Part shown: positions 1 through 9,565 of the stretch, in pieces
Numbering within the stretch: position 1 is the first letter of the stretch
Layout of the letters: each line of letters starts with the position of its first letter
Source of the DNA: Rubrivivax benzoatilyticus JA2 = ATCC BAA-35
Lineage (GTDB): Bacteria; Pseudomonadota; Gammaproteobacteria; Burkholderiales; Burkholderiaceae_C
NCBI RefSeq assembly: GCF_000190375.1
Contig: NZ_AEWG01000047.1
Location: 1 to 61,358, forward strand
DNA: 61,358 bases
Reading direction: 5' to 3'
The notes under the pieces: model-generated
What the model was told of the DNA's origin: nothing
Database searches by the model: none
Seen by the model: only the letters and a program-made list of their open reading frames with translations
Program-made: the position numbers and the translations under genes

Positions 1-28
1 GCAGGCGCATCACCAGCCCTCACCCCAA

Positions 29-53
29 CCCTCTCCCGCCCTGCGGGAGAGGG
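29..53 (+). promoter_or_regulatory. Hairpin overlapping the Shine-Dalgarno of the DUF444 gene
   Basis: A perfect 11-bp stem (CCCTCTCCCGC / GCGGGAGAGGG, 3-nt loop) ends at base 53. The ribosome-binding purine tract GGGAG (51-55) lies partly in its 3' arm, 7 nt before the ATG at 63. It looks like one copy of a short palindromic intergenic repeat. It could terminate transcription from the upstream gene or partly sequester the ribosome-binding site. Either role is an inference. Confidence 0.5.
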
Positions 54-62
54 AGTAATGCC

Positions 63-1349
63 ATGCAGCAGATCATCGACAGACGGCTCGCCGGCAAGAA
101 CAAGTCGATCGGCAACCGCGAGCGTTTCCTGCGCCGGCACAAGGAGCAGATCCGCGAGGCGGTCAAACGCGCGATCGACGGCCGCGGCATCCGCGACATC
201 GAGCGTGGCGAGGAGATCCACATCCCCAAGCGCGACCTGAGCGAACCCGTCTTCGGCCACGGCCAGGGCGGGGTGCGCGAGATCGTGCATCCGGGCAACC
301 AGGAGTACATCCGCGGCGACCGCATCGAGCGCCCCAAGGGCGGAGGAGGCGGCGGCAGCGGCAGCGGGCAGGCCAGCGACCAGGGTGAAGGCGAGGACGA
401 CTTCGCCTTCGCGCTGACGAAGGAAGAGTTCATGCAGGTCTTCTTCGAGGACCTGGCGCTGCCGCACCTGGTGCGCACCCAGCTCGCCGAAGTACCCGAG
501 TGGAAGACGCACCGCGCCGGCTTCAGCAGCGACGGCACGCCGAACAACCTGCACGTCGTGCGTTCGATGCGCGGCGCGATCGGCCGCCGCATCGCCATCG
601 GCGCCGCCTCGCGGCGCGAGCTGCACGAGATGGAGGACCGTCTGGCGGTGCTGAAGGCCGAGCTCCAGCCCGGCGACGCCGTCGCCGAACGCGAGATCGA
701 GGCGCTGGAGGAAGAGATCGCCCGGCTGCGTGCGCGGGTCGAGCGCATCCCCTACCTGGACCCGATCGACCTGCGTTTCCGCAACCGGGTGCGTGTGCCG
801 GTGCCCACCAGCAAGGCGGTGATGTTCTGCCTGATGGACGTCTCGGGCTCGATGGACGAGGCGCGCAAGGAGCTGTCCAAGCGTTTCTTCATCCTGCTCT
901 ACCTGTTCCTGACGCGTCACTACGAACGCATCGAGCTGGTCTTCATCCGCCACCACACGCAGGCGCAGGAAGTCGGTGAACACGACTTCTTCCATGCCCG
1001 CGAGACCGGCGGCACCGTCGTGTCGAGCGCGCTGGTGCTGATGGAGGAGATCATCCGCGCGCGCTACAGCCCGAGCGAGTGGAACATCTACGGCGCCCAG
1101 GCCAGCGACGGCGACAACTGGCACCACGACAGCGGCCGCTGCCGCGAGCTGCTGGGTGACAAGCTGCTGCCGCTGGTGCGCTACTACGCCTACGTGCAGG
1201 TCGCCGAGGAAGAGCAGAACCTCTGGGAGGAGTACACCCAGCTGCAGGCCGGGCACCGCCACTTCGCGATGCGCAAGGCCACCAGCGCCGACCAGATCTA
1301 TCCGGTCTTCCGCGACCTGTTCAAGAAGGAAGGGAAGCAGGCGGCATGA
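63..1349 (+). CDS. yeaH: DUF444 family protein (YeaH/YhbH-like), vWA-type
   Basis: This is a 428-residue DUF444 protein. It opens with the family's typical QQIIDRRLAGKNKSIGNRER start and has a Gly/Ser-rich linker near residues 91-115. The C-terminal half looks like a von Willebrand A fold: a MIDAS-type DVSGS begins at D259, followed by a GGTVVSS threonine loop and an ASDGDNW loop. In enterobacteria DUF444 proteins are encoded with the serine kinase PrkA and SpoVR/YcgB and act in stationary-phase and nitrogen-stress physiology. The molecular function is unknown. It overlaps the next gene by 4 nt (ATGA), so the two are translationally coupled; a prkA gene probably lies just before the window. 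ATG 63 is chosen because a purine-rich SD precedes it. Confidence 0.93.
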   Translation: MQQIIDRRLAGKNKSIGNRERFLRRHKEQIREAVKRAIDGRGIRDIERGEEIHIPKRDLSEPVFGHGQGGVREIVHPGNQEYIRGDRIERPKGGGGGGSGSGQASDQGEGEDDFAFALTKEEFMQVFFEDLALPHLVRTQLAEVPEWKTHRAGFSSDGTPNNLHVVRSMRGAIGRRIAIGAASRRELHEMEDRLAVLKAELQPGDAVAEREIEALEEEIARLRARVERIPYLDPIDLRFRNRVRVPVPTSKAVMFCLMDVSGSMDEARKELSKRFFILLYLFLTRHYERIELVFIRHHTQAQEVGEHDFFHARETGGTVVSSALVLMEEIIRARYSPSEWNIYGAQASDGDNWHHDSGRCRELLGDKLLPLVRYYAYVQVAEEEQNLWEEYTQLQAGHRHFAMRKATSADQIYPVFRDLFKKEGKQAA

Positions 1350-2902
1350 AACACGGCACCGCGCGCACGCTGCTCACCGAGCCGATCCCGCCCGGCGAAC
1401 GGCCCGGCGAACCCCTTCCCGGCCCGAGCGACTGGTCCTTCGAGCTGATCGACAAGTACCACGCGATCATCCGCGCGACCGCCGAACGTTTCGGCCTGGA
1501 CACCTACCCGAACCAGCTCGAGATCATCACCGCCGAGCAGATGATGGACGCCTACGCGTCCGTCGGCATGCCGGTGAACTACCGCCACTGGAGCTACGGC
1601 AAGGAGTTCATCGCCACCGAGAAGAACTACAAGCGCGGCCACATGGGGCTGGCCTACGAGATCGTCATCAACTCCAACCCCTGCATCAGCTACCTGATGG
1701 AGGAGAACACGATGGCGATGCAGGCGCTCGTCATCGCCCACGCCGCCTACGGCCACAACAGCTTCTTCAAGGGCAACTACCTGTTCCGGATGTGGACCGA
1801 CGCGTCGTCGATCATCGACTACCTCGTCTACGCCAAGGACTACGTCGCCAAGTGCGAGGAGAAGCACGGCCTGGAGGCCGTCGAGCTGTTCCTCGATTCC
1901 TGCCACGCGCTGGCCAACCACGGCGTCGACCGCTACCGCCGGCCCAGCCGCAAGTCGCTGGCGCAGGAGCTCGCCGAGCGCCAGGACCGCGAGGCCTACG
2001 TGCAGCAGCAGGTCAACGACCTCTGGCGCACGCTGCCGCGGCGCGCCGAGAAGGACGCCCCGTCACAGGAGAGCCGGCGCTTCCCCGAGGAGCCGCAGGA
2101 GAACCTGCTGTACTTCATCGAGAAGAACGCGCCGCTGCTCGAGCCCTGGCAGCGCGAGATCGTGCGCATCGTGCGCAAGATCGCGCAGTACTTCTATCCG
2201 CAGCGCCAGACCCAGGTGATGAACGAAGGCTGGGCCACGTTCTGGCACTACAAGCTGCTGAACACGATGTACGACGACGGTTACCTGACCGACGGCGTGA
2301 TGATCGAGTGGCTGAAGTCGCACACCAACGTCGTCTACCAGCCGCCGGTCGGGCACCGTGCCTACAGCGGCATCAATCCCTACGCGCTCGGCTTCGCGAT
2401 GTACAACGACATCCAGCGCATCTGCGAGAAGCCCACCGACGAGGACCGCCAGTGGTTCCCCGAGATCGCCGGCACGCCCTGGCTGCCGGCGCTGGACCAG
2501 GCGATGCGCAACTTCAAGGACGAGAGCTTCGTCGGCCAGTACCTGAGCCCGAAGCTGATGCGCGACCTGCGGCTGTTCACGATCCTCGACGACGAGAAGC
2601 AGAACGAGCTGGAGATCAGCGCCATCCACGACGAAGCCGGCTACCGGCGTGTGCGCGAGGCGCTGTCGCACCAGTACGACCTCGGCACGCGCGAGCCCAA
2701 CATCCAGGTCTGGAACGTCAACCTGCGCGGTGACCGCTCGCTGGCGCTGCGCCACTTCCAGCACAACGATCGGCCGCTGCACGACAGCGCTGCCGAGGTG
2801 CTGAAACACGTCGCGCGGCTCTGGGGCTTCGCGGTGCACCTGGAGAGCGTCAACACGCGCGGCGACGTCACCAAGCGCTGGAACGTGCCGGCGCCGGCCT
2901 GA
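1346..2902 (+). CDS. SpoVR family protein
   Basis: A 518-residue SpoVR/YcgB homologue of typical length for proteobacterial members (about 510). Recognisable family stretches are the N-terminal DWSFELIDKYHAIIRATAERFGL, shortened here to DWSFELIDKYHAII, the central MNEGWATFWHYKLLNTMYDDG region (MNEGWATFWHY) and the GINPYALGFAMYNDI block. The biochemical activity is unknown; in Bacillus the founding member affects spore cortex formation. The ATG overlaps the DUF444 stop by 4 nt, and a hairpin follows the stop closely, so this is the last gene of the operon. The pairing with DUF444 is the standard PrkA-YeaH-SpoVR arrangement. Confidence 0.95.
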   Translation: MKHGTARTLLTEPIPPGERPGEPLPGPSDWSFELIDKYHAIIRATAERFGLDTYPNQLEIITAEQMMDAYASVGMPVNYRHWSYGKEFIATEKNYKRGHMGLAYEIVINSNPCISYLMEENTMAMQALVIAHAAYGHNSFFKGNYLFRMWTDASSIIDYLVYAKDYVAKCEEKHGLEAVELFLDSCHALANHGVDRYRRPSRKSLAQELAERQDREAYVQQQVNDLWRTLPRRAEKDAPSQESRRFPEEPQENLLYFIEKNAPLLEPWQREIVRIVRKIAQYFYPQRQTQVMNEGWATFWHYKLLNTMYDDGYLTDGVMIEWLKSHTNVVYQPPVGHRAYSGINPYALGFAMYNDIQRICEKPTDEDRQWFPEIAGTPWLPALDQAMRNFKDESFVGQYLSPKLMRDLRLFTILDDEKQNELEISAIHDEAGYRRVREALSHQYDLGTREPNIQVWNVNLRGDRSLALRHFQHNDRPLHDSAAEVLKHVARLWGFAVHLESVNTRGDVTKRWNVPAPA

Positions 2903-2907
2903 AACGA

Positions 2908-2929
2908 CGAAGCCCCTTGCGGGGCTTCG
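2908..2929. terminator. Terminator hairpin between spoVR and the PEP-CTERM gene
   Basis: CGAAGCCCC-TTGC-GGGGCTTCG forms a perfect 9-bp stem 6 nt after the spoVR stop. It lies between two convergent genes, so it can serve both strands. There is no strong U-tract on either side. Confidence 0.75.
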
Positions 2930-2955
2930 TGTCGTGGAGGGCCCGGCGGGCCGTC

Positions 2956-3714
2956 TCAGTGGCTGCGCCGACGGCGCGTGCCGGCGACGGCCAGCAGCGC
3001 CAGGCCGCCCAGGGCCAGCGTGCCGGGTTCGGGCACGTCGTAGCTGAGCTTGTCCCAGTAGACGTCGTAGGCCGTGCTGCGGCCGTGGTTGTAGCTCTGG
3101 ATGATCGCGTTGGCGATCGCCGTCGTGCCCGGGGCGACGTAGGCGTGCGACGCGAACAGCGCGCCGGCGCCGTCGAACACCTCGTACAGGAAGCTGCCGC
3201 CGCCGCCCAGCGTGATCGACAGCGTGTACCACTGGTCGAAGGCGTCACCGACGGCCACCACCGGAACCGTCCAGGAGCCCGGCTCGTTGCTGTCCCAGAA
3301 GCGGAAGCCGCCGGACGCGAACTCGATGATCGGATAGGCGCTGACCGCACCGGCGGTGTTGATGCCCGTGCCCCACAGGCCGGCCCAGCGTCCGCCGTAG
3401 CCGGCCGCTTCTTCGTCGATCCAGAGCTGCGCGCTCAGCTTGTAGGTGTCGGGCGCCAGGTCGTACTTGCGGCCTTGCGTGGCGTAGAAGTCCGCGGTGG
3501 CACCGGCCGGGTTGGTCGTCACCTTGAGGCGGTTCTCGCCGTCGAACTCGGCGCTCTCGAAGGCCGCCGGCGCTGCGCGGTCGACGTACCAGACGCCGGG
3601 CGCGCGCGACCCGGTCACGACGGTGTCGAAGTCCAGGGTCACCGTGGCCGCCTGGGCGCTGACGGCCGACAGGGCCAGCACGCCGGCCGTGGCCGCCCAC
3701 TTGATCGCGAACAT
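2956..3714 (-). CDS. PEP-CTERM sorting domain-containing secreted protein
   Basis: A 252-residue secreted protein. An N-terminal signal peptide (hydrophobic stretch ending SAVSAQA, cut near residue 22) precedes a beta-rich region. The last 26 residues form a canonical PEP-CTERM signal: VPEPGTLALGGLALLAVAG followed by the basic tail TRRRRSH. PEP-CTERM proteins are processed by exosortase (EpsH/XrtA) and are linked to exopolysaccharide and surface export in betaproteobacteria. The passenger resembles generic beta-sandwich (LamG/PEP-CTERM) proteins and I cannot assign a substrate. It has a strong SD (GGAGGA) before the ATG and is transcribed alone. No exosortase gene is in this window. Confidence 0.9.
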   Translation of the reverse strand: MFAIKWAATAGVLALSAVSAQAATVTLDFDTVVTGSRAPGVWYVDRAAPAAFESAEFDGENRLKVTTNPAGATADFYATQGRKYDLAPDTYKLSAQLWIDEEAAGYGGRWAGLWGTGINTAGAVSAYPIIEFASGGFRFWDSNEPGSWTVPVVAVGDAFDQWYTLSITLGGGGSFLYEVFDGAGALFASHAYVAPGTTAIANAIIQSYNHGRSTAYDVYWDKLSYDVPEPGTLALGGLALLAVAGTRRRRSH

Positions 3715-3923
3715 TGAGGTTCCTCCGTAGTTTTGACGCGTTATCCGCAGAAGGCGATCGGGACGATCGCCGTGTTGCGGCGAATCGTTAGCAATTCGTG
3801 CGCCAAACTAGGGATATCTGCAAAAGTCTTTATTTGACAAAGACTTGCACGCCTCTTGGGGAGGTTTGGAAACAACCTTGTCAGATATCTCGACAGTCTC
3901 TCGGCCGGTATCGAACGAGGCGT
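3715..3923. other. Relatively AT-rich intergenic region with a hairpin and a possible promoter
   Basis: This 209-nt gap is the least GC-rich stretch nearby and contains no ORF of note. Bases 3824-3846 form a hairpin (AAGTCTTT, 7-nt loop, AAAGACTT) that could end transcription of the oxidase gene reading in from the right. On the minus strand TTGTCA (about 3836-3841), a 17-nt spacer and an ATATCC-like hexamer could be a weak promoter for the PEP-CTERM gene. Two copies of GATATCT flank the hairpin. Confidence 0.4.
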
Positions 3924-5342
3924 TCAGTTCCTGAATATCTTTCCCGGATTGAGTATTTGAAATGGATCAAGCGCCTGCTTGATCGCGCGCATCAGCGCAA
4001 TGCCGCCGGCGCCGGCTTCCTCTTCCAGGAACGCCATCTTGTGCAGCCCGATGCCGTGTTCGCCGCTGCAGGTGCCTTCCATCGCGATCGCGCGGCGCAC
4101 CATGCGTTCGCTCATCGCTTCGGCGGTCGCGCGCTCGGCGGCGTCGCCGTCGCGCACCAGGTAGGCGAGGTGGAAGTTGCCGTCGCCGACGTGGCCGACG
4201 ATGTAGTAGGGCAGGCCGCTGGCCTCGGCGTCGGCCACCGAGGCTTCGACGATCTCGGCCAGGCGCGAGATCGGCACGCAGGTGTCGGTGGTCACCGAGC
4301 GTGTGCCCGGGTGCTGCTGCAGGCCGGCGAAGTAGGCCCGGTGGCGTGCGGCCCAGAGGCGGCTGCGCTCCTCGGGCGTGTCGGCCCACTCGAAGTCCTC
4401 GCCGCCCAGCTCGGCGGCGATGGCCTGCACGGTCTCGGCCTGTTCCTTGACGCCGGCCGGGCTGCCGTGGAACTCCATCAGCAGCATCGGCGCCTCGCGC
4501 AGCGCGAGCCCCGACTGGCGATTCACCGCGCGCACCGCGTTGACGTCCAGCAGCTCGCAGCGTGCGATCGGAACACCGAGCTGGATGGTCTGGATCGTCG
4601 TGCGCACCGCCGACGCGACGTCGGGGAAGTGGCAGACCGCGGCGCTGACGGCCTCCGGCAGCGGGACCAGGCGCACCGTCAGTTCGGTGATCACGCCCAG
4701 CGTGCCTTCGCTGCCGACGAACAGCCGCGTCAGGTCGTAACCGGCGGCCGACTTGCGGGCGCGTGTGCCGGTGTGCACGAGCTCGCCGCGGCCGGTGACG
4801 ACGGTCAGCGCCAGCACGTTCTCGCGCATCGTGCCGTAGCGCACGGCGTTCGTGCCGCTGGCGCGTGTCGCGGCCATGCCGCCGAGCGACGCGTTGGCGC
4901 CCGGGTCGACCGGGAAGAACAGGCCCAGCGAGCGCAGCTCGGCGTTGAGCTGCTCGCGCGTGACGCCGGCCTCGACGGTGGCCGTCAGGTCGTCGGCGTC
5001 GATGCGCAGGATGCGTGTCAGACGCGAGACGTCGACGCTGAGCCCGCCCTGCACGGCCAGCAGATGGCCTTCGAGCGACGAGCCGGTGCCGTACGGGATG
5101 ACCGGCACGCGGTGCTCGCCGGCCAGGCGCACGACCGCGGCAACTTCGTCGCTGCTCTCGCAGAACACGACCGCGTCGGGCGGCGTCACGGGGAAGGGCG
5201 ACTCGTCGCGGCCGTGCTGCAGGCGCACCGCCTCGGTGGTGCTGCAGCGCTCGCCGAAGCGTGTGCGCAGCGCGGCCAGCAGCGTCTCGGGCAGCGGGCG
5301 ACGCGCCGCCTGGGCGGCGGCATCGTGGGGGACAGCGCTCAT
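3924..5342 (-). CDS. FAD-binding oxidase, D-lactate/glycolate dehydrogenase type
   Basis: A 472-residue flavoprotein of the GlcD/D-lactate dehydrogenase (cytochrome) family. The FAD_binding_4 domain carries PYGTGSSLEGHLLAVQGG near residues 100-120 and GANASLGGMAATRASGTN. The C-terminal FAD-oxidase half has the metal- and substrate-binding HVGDGNFHLAYLV and CSGEHGIGLHK motifs. Such enzymes oxidise D-2-hydroxyacids such as D-lactate or glycolate and pass electrons to quinone or cytochrome c. No glcE/glcF partner is adjacent, which favours a single-subunit D-lactate or D-2-hydroxyacid dehydrogenase over glycolate oxidase. ATG 5342 (MSAVPHDA) is chosen for its GAGGAG SD. It lies 80 nt downstream of aroG on the same strand. 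Confidence 0.9.
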   Translation of the reverse strand: MSAVPHDAAAQAARRPLPETLLAALRTRFGERCSTTEAVRLQHGRDESPFPVTPPDAVVFCESSDEVAAVVRLAGEHRVPVIPYGTGSSLEGHLLAVQGGLSVDVSRLTRILRIDADDLTATVEAGVTREQLNAELRSLGLFFPVDPGANASLGGMAATRASGTNAVRYGTMRENVLALTVVTGRGELVHTGTRARKSAAGYDLTRLFVGSEGTLGVITELTVRLVPLPEAVSAAVCHFPDVASAVRTTIQTIQLGVPIARCELLDVNAVRAVNRQSGLALREAPMLLMEFHGSPAGVKEQAETVQAIAAELGGEDFEWADTPEERSRLWAARHRAYFAGLQQHPGTRSVTTDTCVPISRLAEIVEASVADAEASGLPYYIVGHVGDGNFHLAYLVRDGDAAERATAEAMSERMVRRAIAMEGTCSGEHGIGLHKMAFLEEEAGAGGIALMRAIKQALDPFQILNPGKIFRN

Positions 5343-5422
5343 GACCAACTCCTCGCACGCGGCCGGCGCCGCAGCGTCATCGCCTGGGCGGGGCATTCTA
5401 GGAGGCCGGTCAGGCGCCGACC

Positions 5423-6544
5423 TCAGGCCTTGCGCCGTGCGCGAACCGCGGCCGCCAGGCCGTCGAGCACGCCGACCGAGTCGTCCCAGCCGATGCAGGC
5501 GTCGGTGATGCTCACGCCGTACTCCAGCGCCGACGCGCGGTCCTTGCCGGCGCTGAACTTCTGCGCCCCGGGCTTCAGGTGGCTCTCGACCATCACGCCG
5601 AAGATGCAGCGGTTGCCGGCGGCGATCTGGCCGCCGACGTCGCGCATCACGTCGATCTGGCGCTGGTGCTGCTTGCTGCTGTTGGCGTGGCTGGCGTCGA
5701 TCATCAGCCGGCACGGCAGCTTGGTCGCCTCGATCTCGGCGCAGGCCGCGGCGACGCTGGCGGCGTCGTAGTTCGGCGCCTTGCCGCCGCGCAGGATGAC
5801 GTGGCAGTCCTTGTTGCCGCGGGTCTCGACGATCGCCACCTGGCCGTTCTTGTGCACCGACAGGAAGTGGTGCGGGCGCGCGGCGGCCTGGATCGCGTCG
5901 GTGGCGATCTTGATGTTGCCGTCGGTGCCGTTCTTGAAGCCGACCGGCGCCGACAGCCCGGAGGCCAGCTCGCGGTGCACCTGGCTCTCGGTGGTGCGTG
6001 CGCCGATCGCGCCCCAGGCGATCAGGTCGCCGATGTACTGCGGCGAGATCACGTCGAGGAACTCGCTGGCCGCCGGCACGCCTTCGCGGTTGATGTCGAC
6101 GAGCAGCTGGCGCGCGATGCGCAGGCCTTCGTCGATGCGGAAGCTCTCGTCGAGGTAGGGGTCGTTGATCAGGCCCTTCCAGCCGACGGTGGTGCGCGGC
6201 TTCTCGAAATAGACGCGCATCACGATCTCGAGGTCGGCGGCGTGGCGTTCGCGCTCGGCCTTCAGGCGACGCGCGTACTCCACGGCCGCGGCCGGGTCGT
6301 GGATCGAGCACGGGCCGATGATGACGAGCAGCCGGTCGTCCTCGCCGTGCATGATCTGGCGGATCTTGTGCCGCGTGCCCGACACCAGCGTCTCGACCGG
6401 CGTGCCGGCGATCGGGAAGAAGCGGATCAGGTGGTCCGGCGGCGGCAGCGGCGTGACGTCGCGGATGCGCTGGTCGTCGGTCTGGCTGGTCTTCTCGCTC
6501 AGCGCGTAGCGGCTCTCGGTCGCTGCGGCGGATTTCGGGCTCAT
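5423..6544 (-). CDS. aroG: 3-deoxy-7-phosphoheptulonate synthase (class I, AroG type)
   Basis: A 373-residue DAHP synthase that condenses phosphoenolpyruvate with erythrose 4-phosphate, the first step of the shikimate pathway. Class I signatures are visible: IIGPCSIHDPAAA, MRVYFEKPRTTVGWKGLINDP (shortened MRVYFEKPRTTVGWKG), GFKNGTDG, and IDASHANSSK with metal-binding residues. The reading frame is open upstream, but that extension crosses a terminator. The start is therefore MSPKSAAATE at 6544, behind an AGGAAG SD. A 5' leader with an aromatic-rich peptide and attenuator precedes it, implying control by aminoacyl-tRNA supply. Which aromatic amino acid inhibits the enzyme cannot be read from the sequence. 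Confidence 0.96.
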   Translation of the reverse strand: MSPKSAAATESRYALSEKTSQTDDQRIRDVTPLPPPDHLIRFFPIAGTPVETLVSGTRHKIRQIMHGEDDRLLVIIGPCSIHDPAAAVEYARRLKAERERHAADLEIVMRVYFEKPRTTVGWKGLINDPYLDESFRIDEGLRIARQLLVDINREGVPAASEFLDVISPQYIGDLIAWGAIGARTTESQVHRELASGLSAPVGFKNGTDGNIKIATDAIQAAARPHHFLSVHKNGQVAIVETRGNKDCHVILRGGKAPNYDAASVAAACAEIEATKLPCRLMIDASHANSSKQHQRQIDVMRDVGGQIAAGNRCIFGVMVESHLKPGAQKFSAGKDRASALEYGVSITDACIGWDDSVGVLDGLAAAVRARRKA

Positions 6545-6575
6545 GACGGGGCTTCCTGTGGTCGGGGACGGGGCG

Positions 6576-6605
6576 AAAAAAACCGCCGGGGCTGCCGGCG
6601 GTTTT
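6576..6605 (-). terminator. Attenuator terminator of the aroG leader
   Basis: On the minus strand AACCGCCGG, a 5-nt loop and CCGGCGGTT form a perfect 9-bp stem, extended by A-T pairs and followed by seven T's. It lies 25 nt after the leader-peptide stop and 31 nt before the aroG start. The 5' arm (CCGCCG) can instead pair with CGGCGG in the leader-peptide coding region (6651-6656), which would act as an antiterminator when a ribosome stalls upstream. Confidence 0.85.
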
Positions 6606-6630
6606 CTGGGTTCGCTCGCGTTTCTTCGGG

Positions 6631-6705
6631 TTACGCGTTTGCCTCTCCAGCCGCCGAACGGGGCGAGAACCAAAAGTACGCGAAGAAGAAGGCGGGCGAA
6701 CGCAT
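6631..6705 (-). CDS. aroG leader peptide (aromatic-rich, 24 aa)
   Basis: A 24-residue ORF begins MRSPAFFFAYFWFSPR and ends GEANA. Residues 6-13 read FFFAYFWF: five Phe, one Tyr and one Trp in eight codons. This composition, the position directly before an intrinsic terminator, and the shikimate-entry gene behind it are the hallmarks of ribosome-mediated transcription attenuation. Stalling at Phe/Tyr/Trp codons under aromatic starvation would free the CGGCGG segment to block the terminator. There is no clear SD, but a -10-like TACATT ends 8 nt before the ATG, so the mRNA may start at the ATG itself. Confidence 0.85.
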   Translation of the reverse strand: MRSPAFFFAYFWFSPRSAAGEANA

Positions 6706-6713
6706 CGGGGTCG

Positions 6714-6743
6714 AATGTAGCACGCGGTGAGGATTGGGGTCAG
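6714..6743 (-). promoter_or_regulatory. Predicted aroG leader promoter
   Basis: On the minus strand CTGACC (-35-like, 6738-6743) is separated by 18 nt from TACATT (-10-like, 6714-6719). The predicted start point falls at or within 1-2 nt of the leader-peptide ATG. The -35-like element lies inside one arm of the dispersed inverted repeat 6736-6817. Confidence 0.45.
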
Positions 6744-6817
6744 GTCTTGCCTTTTGCACGCGGCGACGTTGGCGTCTTGCGCCGAGAGCGTCAGTGCAAA
6801 AGGCAAGACCTGACCCC
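6736..6817. repeat. REP-like dispersed palindrome (24-bp arms)
   Basis: Two perfectly complementary 24-nt arms (6736-6759 and 6794-6817) flank a 34-nt loop. The outer half of each arm is the GGGGTCAGGTCTTG / CAAGACCTGACCCC core that recurs at 28519-28669 and 41091-41190. It sits between the aroG promoter and the end of the threonine ammonia-lyase gene. No transposase is present nearby. The form resembles REP elements mobilised by RAYT (TnpA-REP) proteins, which is an inference. Confidence 0.8.
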
Positions 6818-6825
6818 GGCATTCG

Positions 6826-8027
6826 TCAGTACGCTTGCGCGCCGAAACCGGCGGCCTGCAACGCCTGCACGACGTCGGCGACGTGGCGCGGGTTGCGCGT
6901 CTGCAGCACCAGCTCGACCTCGACGTTCTGCGCCGACAGCGTCGAGAACGCGCGCTGGTGGTGGACCTCGTCGATGTTGGCGCCGGCCTGCGCGACCACC
7001 GTGGTGATGCGCGCCAGCACGCCGGGCGTGTCGCGCGCGCCGACGCGGATGCGCGCCAGCCGCCCGGCGCGAACCATGCCGCGGCCGATGATCGCCGACA
7101 GCAGCATCGGGTCGATGTTGCCGCCGCACAGCACGAGGCCGACCTTGCGCCCGGCGTAGCGCTCGGGCTCCTTCAGCAGCGCCGCCAGGCCGGCCGCGCC
7201 GGCGCCTTCGACCAGCGTCTTCTCGATCTCGAGCAGCATCACGATGGCCTGCTCGATGTCGCCTTCGTCGACCAGCACCAGGTCGTCGACCCGTTCGGCG
7301 ATCAGCGCGCGCGTGATCTCGCCCGGCTGGCCGACGGCGATGCCTTCGGCGATCGTCGTCAGGCCTTGCGGGTGCTGCGTGCCCTTGACGGCGTTGACCA
7401 TCGCCGGGAACCGCGCGGTCTGCACGCCGATGATGCGGATGTCCGGCCGCAGCGCACGCACCGCGGTGGCGATGCCGCTGATCAGCCCGCCGCCGCCGAC
7501 GGCGACGACCAGCGTGTCCAGCTCGGGCTGCGCGCGCAGCATCTCCAGGCCGATCGTGCCCTGGCCGGCGATGACCAGCGGGTCGTCGAAGGGGTGCACG
7601 AACTCGAGCCTCTGCTCGGCGGCGATCTGCAGCGCGCGCTCGCGCGCCTCGTCGAAGGTCTCGCCGTGCAGCACGACCTCGGCACCGAAGCCGCGTGTGC
7701 GCTCGACCTTCACCGTCGGCGTGTGCACCGGCATCACGATGACGGCGCGCAGCCCCAGGCGCTGGGCGTGGTGGGCGACGCCCTGGGCGTGGTTGCCGGC
7801 CGAGGCGGCGACGACGCCGGCCACGCCCTGCTGCACCAGCGCGCAGAGCTTGTTCAGCGCGCCGCGCTCCTTGAACGAGGCGGTGAACTGCAGGTTCTCG
7901 AACTTCAGGAAGACCTGGGCGCCGAGGATCTGGCCGATCGTGCGGCTCTCGACGCAGGGCGTGTCCAGCACGTGGCCGGCCAGGCGGCCGGCGGCGGCCT
8001 CGATGTCGGCGTACTCGACGGCAGCCA

Positions 8028-8028
<1 letters not shown>
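6826..8028 (-). CDS. ilvA: Threonine ammonia-lyase with C-terminal ACT domain
   Basis: A 400-residue fold-type II PLP enzyme. The PLP lysine lies in ASFKERGA (about residue 52). ASAGNHAQGVA and the glycine loop VAVGGGGLISG are present, followed by a single C-terminal ACT domain (about residues 325-400, DTPGVLARITTVVAQAG). It deaminates threonine (and possibly serine) to 2-oxobutyrate. The 400-residue length with one ACT domain matches the shorter TdcB/YgkE-like threonine ammonia-lyases rather than the long two-ACT biosynthetic IlvA, so the symbol is tentative. Its ATG overlaps the tldD stop by 1 nt (TGATG), which couples the two genes. Confidence 0.9.
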
Positions 8029-9491
<1,463 letters not shown>

Positions 9492-9565
9492 CGGCGCCTC
9501 CGGGTGGGGCGCGAATTGTAGGAGTCGCGTCTTGCCCGTGCCGCCGCGGTGGCGCTCGCCGGAGT

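Noticed and set aside
6545..6673. N-terminal extension of DAHP synthase to 416 residues
   Set aside because: The extension is encoded by the attenuator hairpin and leader-peptide region and has no homology to DAHP synthases. The SD-supported start is at 6544.
6736..6817. Terminal inverted repeats of an insertion sequence
   Set aside because: The arms enclose only 34 nt and no transposase fragment. No target-site duplication was noticed.
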